Below the pieces are notes generated by a model that worked only from the letters and a program-made list of their open reading frames with translations, was not told where the DNA came from and ran no database searches. Of a stretch of DNA of 44,027 nt, positions 43,203 to 44,027 are shown in pieces. Made by a program: the position numbers and the translations under genes. Positions within the stretch are counted from its first letter, which is position 1. Every line of letters begins with the position of its first letter. Source of the DNA: Exiguobacterium sp. (GTDB taxonomy: Bacteria; Bacillota; Bacilli; Exiguobacteriales; Exiguobacteriaceae); the NCBI RefSeq assembly GCF_020832205.1, contig NZ_JAFIFD010000009.1, positions 1-44,027 on the forward strand, written 5' to 3'.

Positions 43203-43234
43203 AAAGCGATCCGGTCCATGGACCGGATCGCTTT
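43203..43234 (+). terminator. 32-nt perfect palindrome after speA
   Basis: Both 16-nt halves are exact reverse complements (AAAGCGATCCGGTCCA and its complement), starting 4 nt after the stop. The tail on the plus strand is CTTTGTTGTC, so it probably works as the speA terminator with a weak T-tract. Confidence 0.75.
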
Positions 43235-43305
43235 GTTGTCATCAAAAGAAAAGGTGGCTTATGATGATCGAATTGCTTCCCCTATCTCTCATTATAAGAA
43301 AACGC

Positions 43306-43629
43306 TTACATTTTTTCAAGAGAAGATTTTTCAGTTTCATCGTGATTGACATCTCGTTCTCCCAGACAGAGTCGCAAAAACTCGGCGACGTGATCGGTAT
43401 CACGTAACGCGATGCCGAGCATCGGATAGAGCTGTCTCGGCTCTTCTAACGCGTGCATGTCGAGAAGGGCGGATTGGCCGGTCTGCATGCAGACGACGAG
43501 CACTTTACCCATAAATTGATGTGTATAGACAAAACCAAAATCGTAGCGTGACATCTCCGTTTCAATACCGGTGAAGCGAACACGGCTCGTTTCGGAGACT
43601 GTATATAATAACTCTTCATCGAACGCCAT
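43306..43629 (-). CDS. DUF3055 family protein
   Basis: A 107-residue soluble protein with the DUF3055 core: LLYTVSETSRVRFTGIETEMSRYDFGFVYTHQFMGKVLVVCMQTGQSALLD, followed by a helical end (HVAEFLRLCLG) and a charged tail. No function is known to me. The ATG at 43629 has AGGAGGG 8 nt upstream; an in-frame ATG at 43653 lies before that site. It lies between the speA terminator and the IS element end. Confidence 0.8.
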   Translation of the reverse strand: MAFDEELLYTVSETSRVRFTGIETEMSRYDFGFVYTHQFMGKVLVVCMQTGQSALLDMHALEEPRQLYPMLGIALRDTDHVAEFLRLCLGERDVNHDETEKSSLEKM

Positions 43630-43690
43630 CTCGTAGTCCCTCCTTTCTAACATCTGTATATATTTTTCCTTTATACTCGACGTATGAAAC

Positions 43691-43729
43691 TTGAACTACC
43701 TCCACCTACGCTTCGCTAAGAGGTGGAGG
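43691..43729 (-). repeat. right-end hairpin of an IS200/IS605-type element
   Basis: Downstream of the tnpB stop, CCTCCACCT (43699-43707) and AGGTGGAGG (43721-43729) form a 9-bp hairpin with a 13-nt loop. On the tnpB strand it is followed by TAGTTCAA; TCAA-type tetramers mark right cleavage ends in this group, so the element boundary is probably near 43691. Confidence 0.65.
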
Positions 43730-43860
43730 ATTCCTGGGTCATCCAGTCTAACGACCGGAACCTGGCCAGGCTAGCCCCGTCGTCCCGACGGTTGAAGAAG
43801 CCAAGATACGTTCAGCCTCTAATTTCAAGTTCATTCCTGCGTTGATATCTCGGTCATGAC
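43691..43860 (-). ncRNA. probable omega/reRNA region at the tnpB 3' end
   Basis: IS605-family TnpB proteins use a guide RNA made from the end of tnpB and the right end of the element. The tnpB 3' end here (GC-rich, with several short complementary segments such as GGCCAGGC/CCTGGCC and CCGTCG/CGACGG near 43760-43795) and the right-end hairpin fit that, with guide bases expected just past 43691. The exact ends are a guess. Confidence 0.3.
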
Positions 43861-44027
43861 GGACCCCGCAATTCGGGCATGTCCACTCACGCAGACCGAG
43901 ATGCTTCACGTCCTTGTGTCGATGGCCGCAACCCGAACAGAGCTGGCTCGAGGCGAAGGTCTTCCCGACCTTCACGACGGTCTTCCCGTACCAGTCCGCC
44001 TTGTATGCGAGCATGCGGAAGAACGCC
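43748..44027 (-). mobile_element. tnpB: tnpB (IS200/IS605 family), C-terminal part, cut by window edge
   Basis: TnpB is an RNA-guided DNA nuclease carried by IS200/IS605 elements. About 93 codons are visible: [58 protein letters not shown]. This contains the zinc ribbon (CSGCG and CPNCG) and the last RuvC aspartate (HDRDINAG). The start lies beyond 44027. It ends at the TAG at 43748-43750 and the frame has no stops up to the edge, so at least this part looks intact. No tnpA is visible here. Confidence 0.92.

Noticed and set aside
42533-43219. 228-codon open frame on the minus strand opposite speA
   Set aside because: Low-complexity, arginine-rich antisense reading of an intact decarboxylase gene.
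43261-43404. Plus-strand ORF of about 48 codons starting ATGATG with a good AAGGTGG ribosome site
   Set aside because: It runs antisense over the conserved DUF3055 gene; only the first few codons lie in free sequence, so I treat the ribosome site as chance.

Overview
The window is a stretch of low-GC Gram-positive (Firmicutes, Bacillales) chromosome carrying mostly housekeeping genes. The best match I can name is Exiguobacterium. Support for this: bacillithiol synthesis (bshC), a caa3 oxidase cluster, ylb/yla/ykt-type gene neighbourhoods, strong AGGAGG-type ribosome sites with frequent GTG and TTG starts, GC-rich third codon positions, and no sporulation genes where Bacillus carries spoVD. 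This is inference from gene content; no 16S gene is present. Read on the minus strand from right to left, the order speA-yktA-IMPase-ylaF-typA-ylaH-ylaI-ylaL-phoH-ylaN-ftsW-pyc-cta cluster-ricF-ylbG-rsmD-coaD-ylbL-tmcAL-yceD-rpmF-panE-bshC-rsmH-ftsL-pbpB-mraY-murD-murG closely follows the speA to murG region of Bacillus subtilis as I remember it.

Layout. 1-7753: division and cell wall (dcw) cluster on the minus strand, rsmH-ftsL-pbpB-murF-mraY-murD-murG (murG cut by the left edge). mraZ, spoVD, murE and ftsW are absent from it, and murF sits where Bacillus has murE. 7802-15535: bshC, a DUF3397 membrane protein, a ketopantoate reductase, rpmF with yceD, tmcAL, a PDZ/Lon-type protease, coaD, rsmD, ylbG and ricF. 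15648-17906: a small island of accessory genes (ATP-grasp enzyme, YugN-like protein, isochorismatase-like hydrolase, an unknown 90-residue protein). 17912-26203: complete caa3 cytochrome c oxidase locus with structural genes ctaCDEF, heme A genes ctaB and ctaA (divergent), and assembly factors ctaG, a DUF420/CtaM protein and a Sco copper chaperone. 26256-34669: photolyase, pyruvate carboxylase, ftsW, ylaN, an unknown gene and an MFS exporter. 34698-39493: phoH, ylaL, ylaI, ylaH, typA, ylaF. 39499-43629: an inositol-monophosphatase/GNAT fusion, small proteins, yktA, speA and a DUF3055 protein. 43691-44027: right end of an IS200/IS605-type element with the 3' part of tnpB.

The genes supply peptidoglycan precursors and septum synthesis (dcw genes plus ftsW), aerobic respiration (cta genes), anaplerosis (pyc), CoA (panE, coaD), ribosome and tRNA maturation (rsmH, rsmD, tmcAL, rpmF, typA) and polyamine synthesis (speA). 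Many units end in clear hairpin terminators, and several divergent promoter regions carry readable control elements.

I did not find a defence system, CRISPR array, prophage, or rRNA/tRNA gene. The most unusual items are the IMPase-GNAT fusion, a thrice-repeated AATGTACAGT box at the ylaN divergent promoters, a CRP/FNR/Rex-like palindrome midway between ctaA and ctaB, a shared palindromic -35 between speA and yktA, and a 45-codon membrane ORF overlapping the yktA stop.
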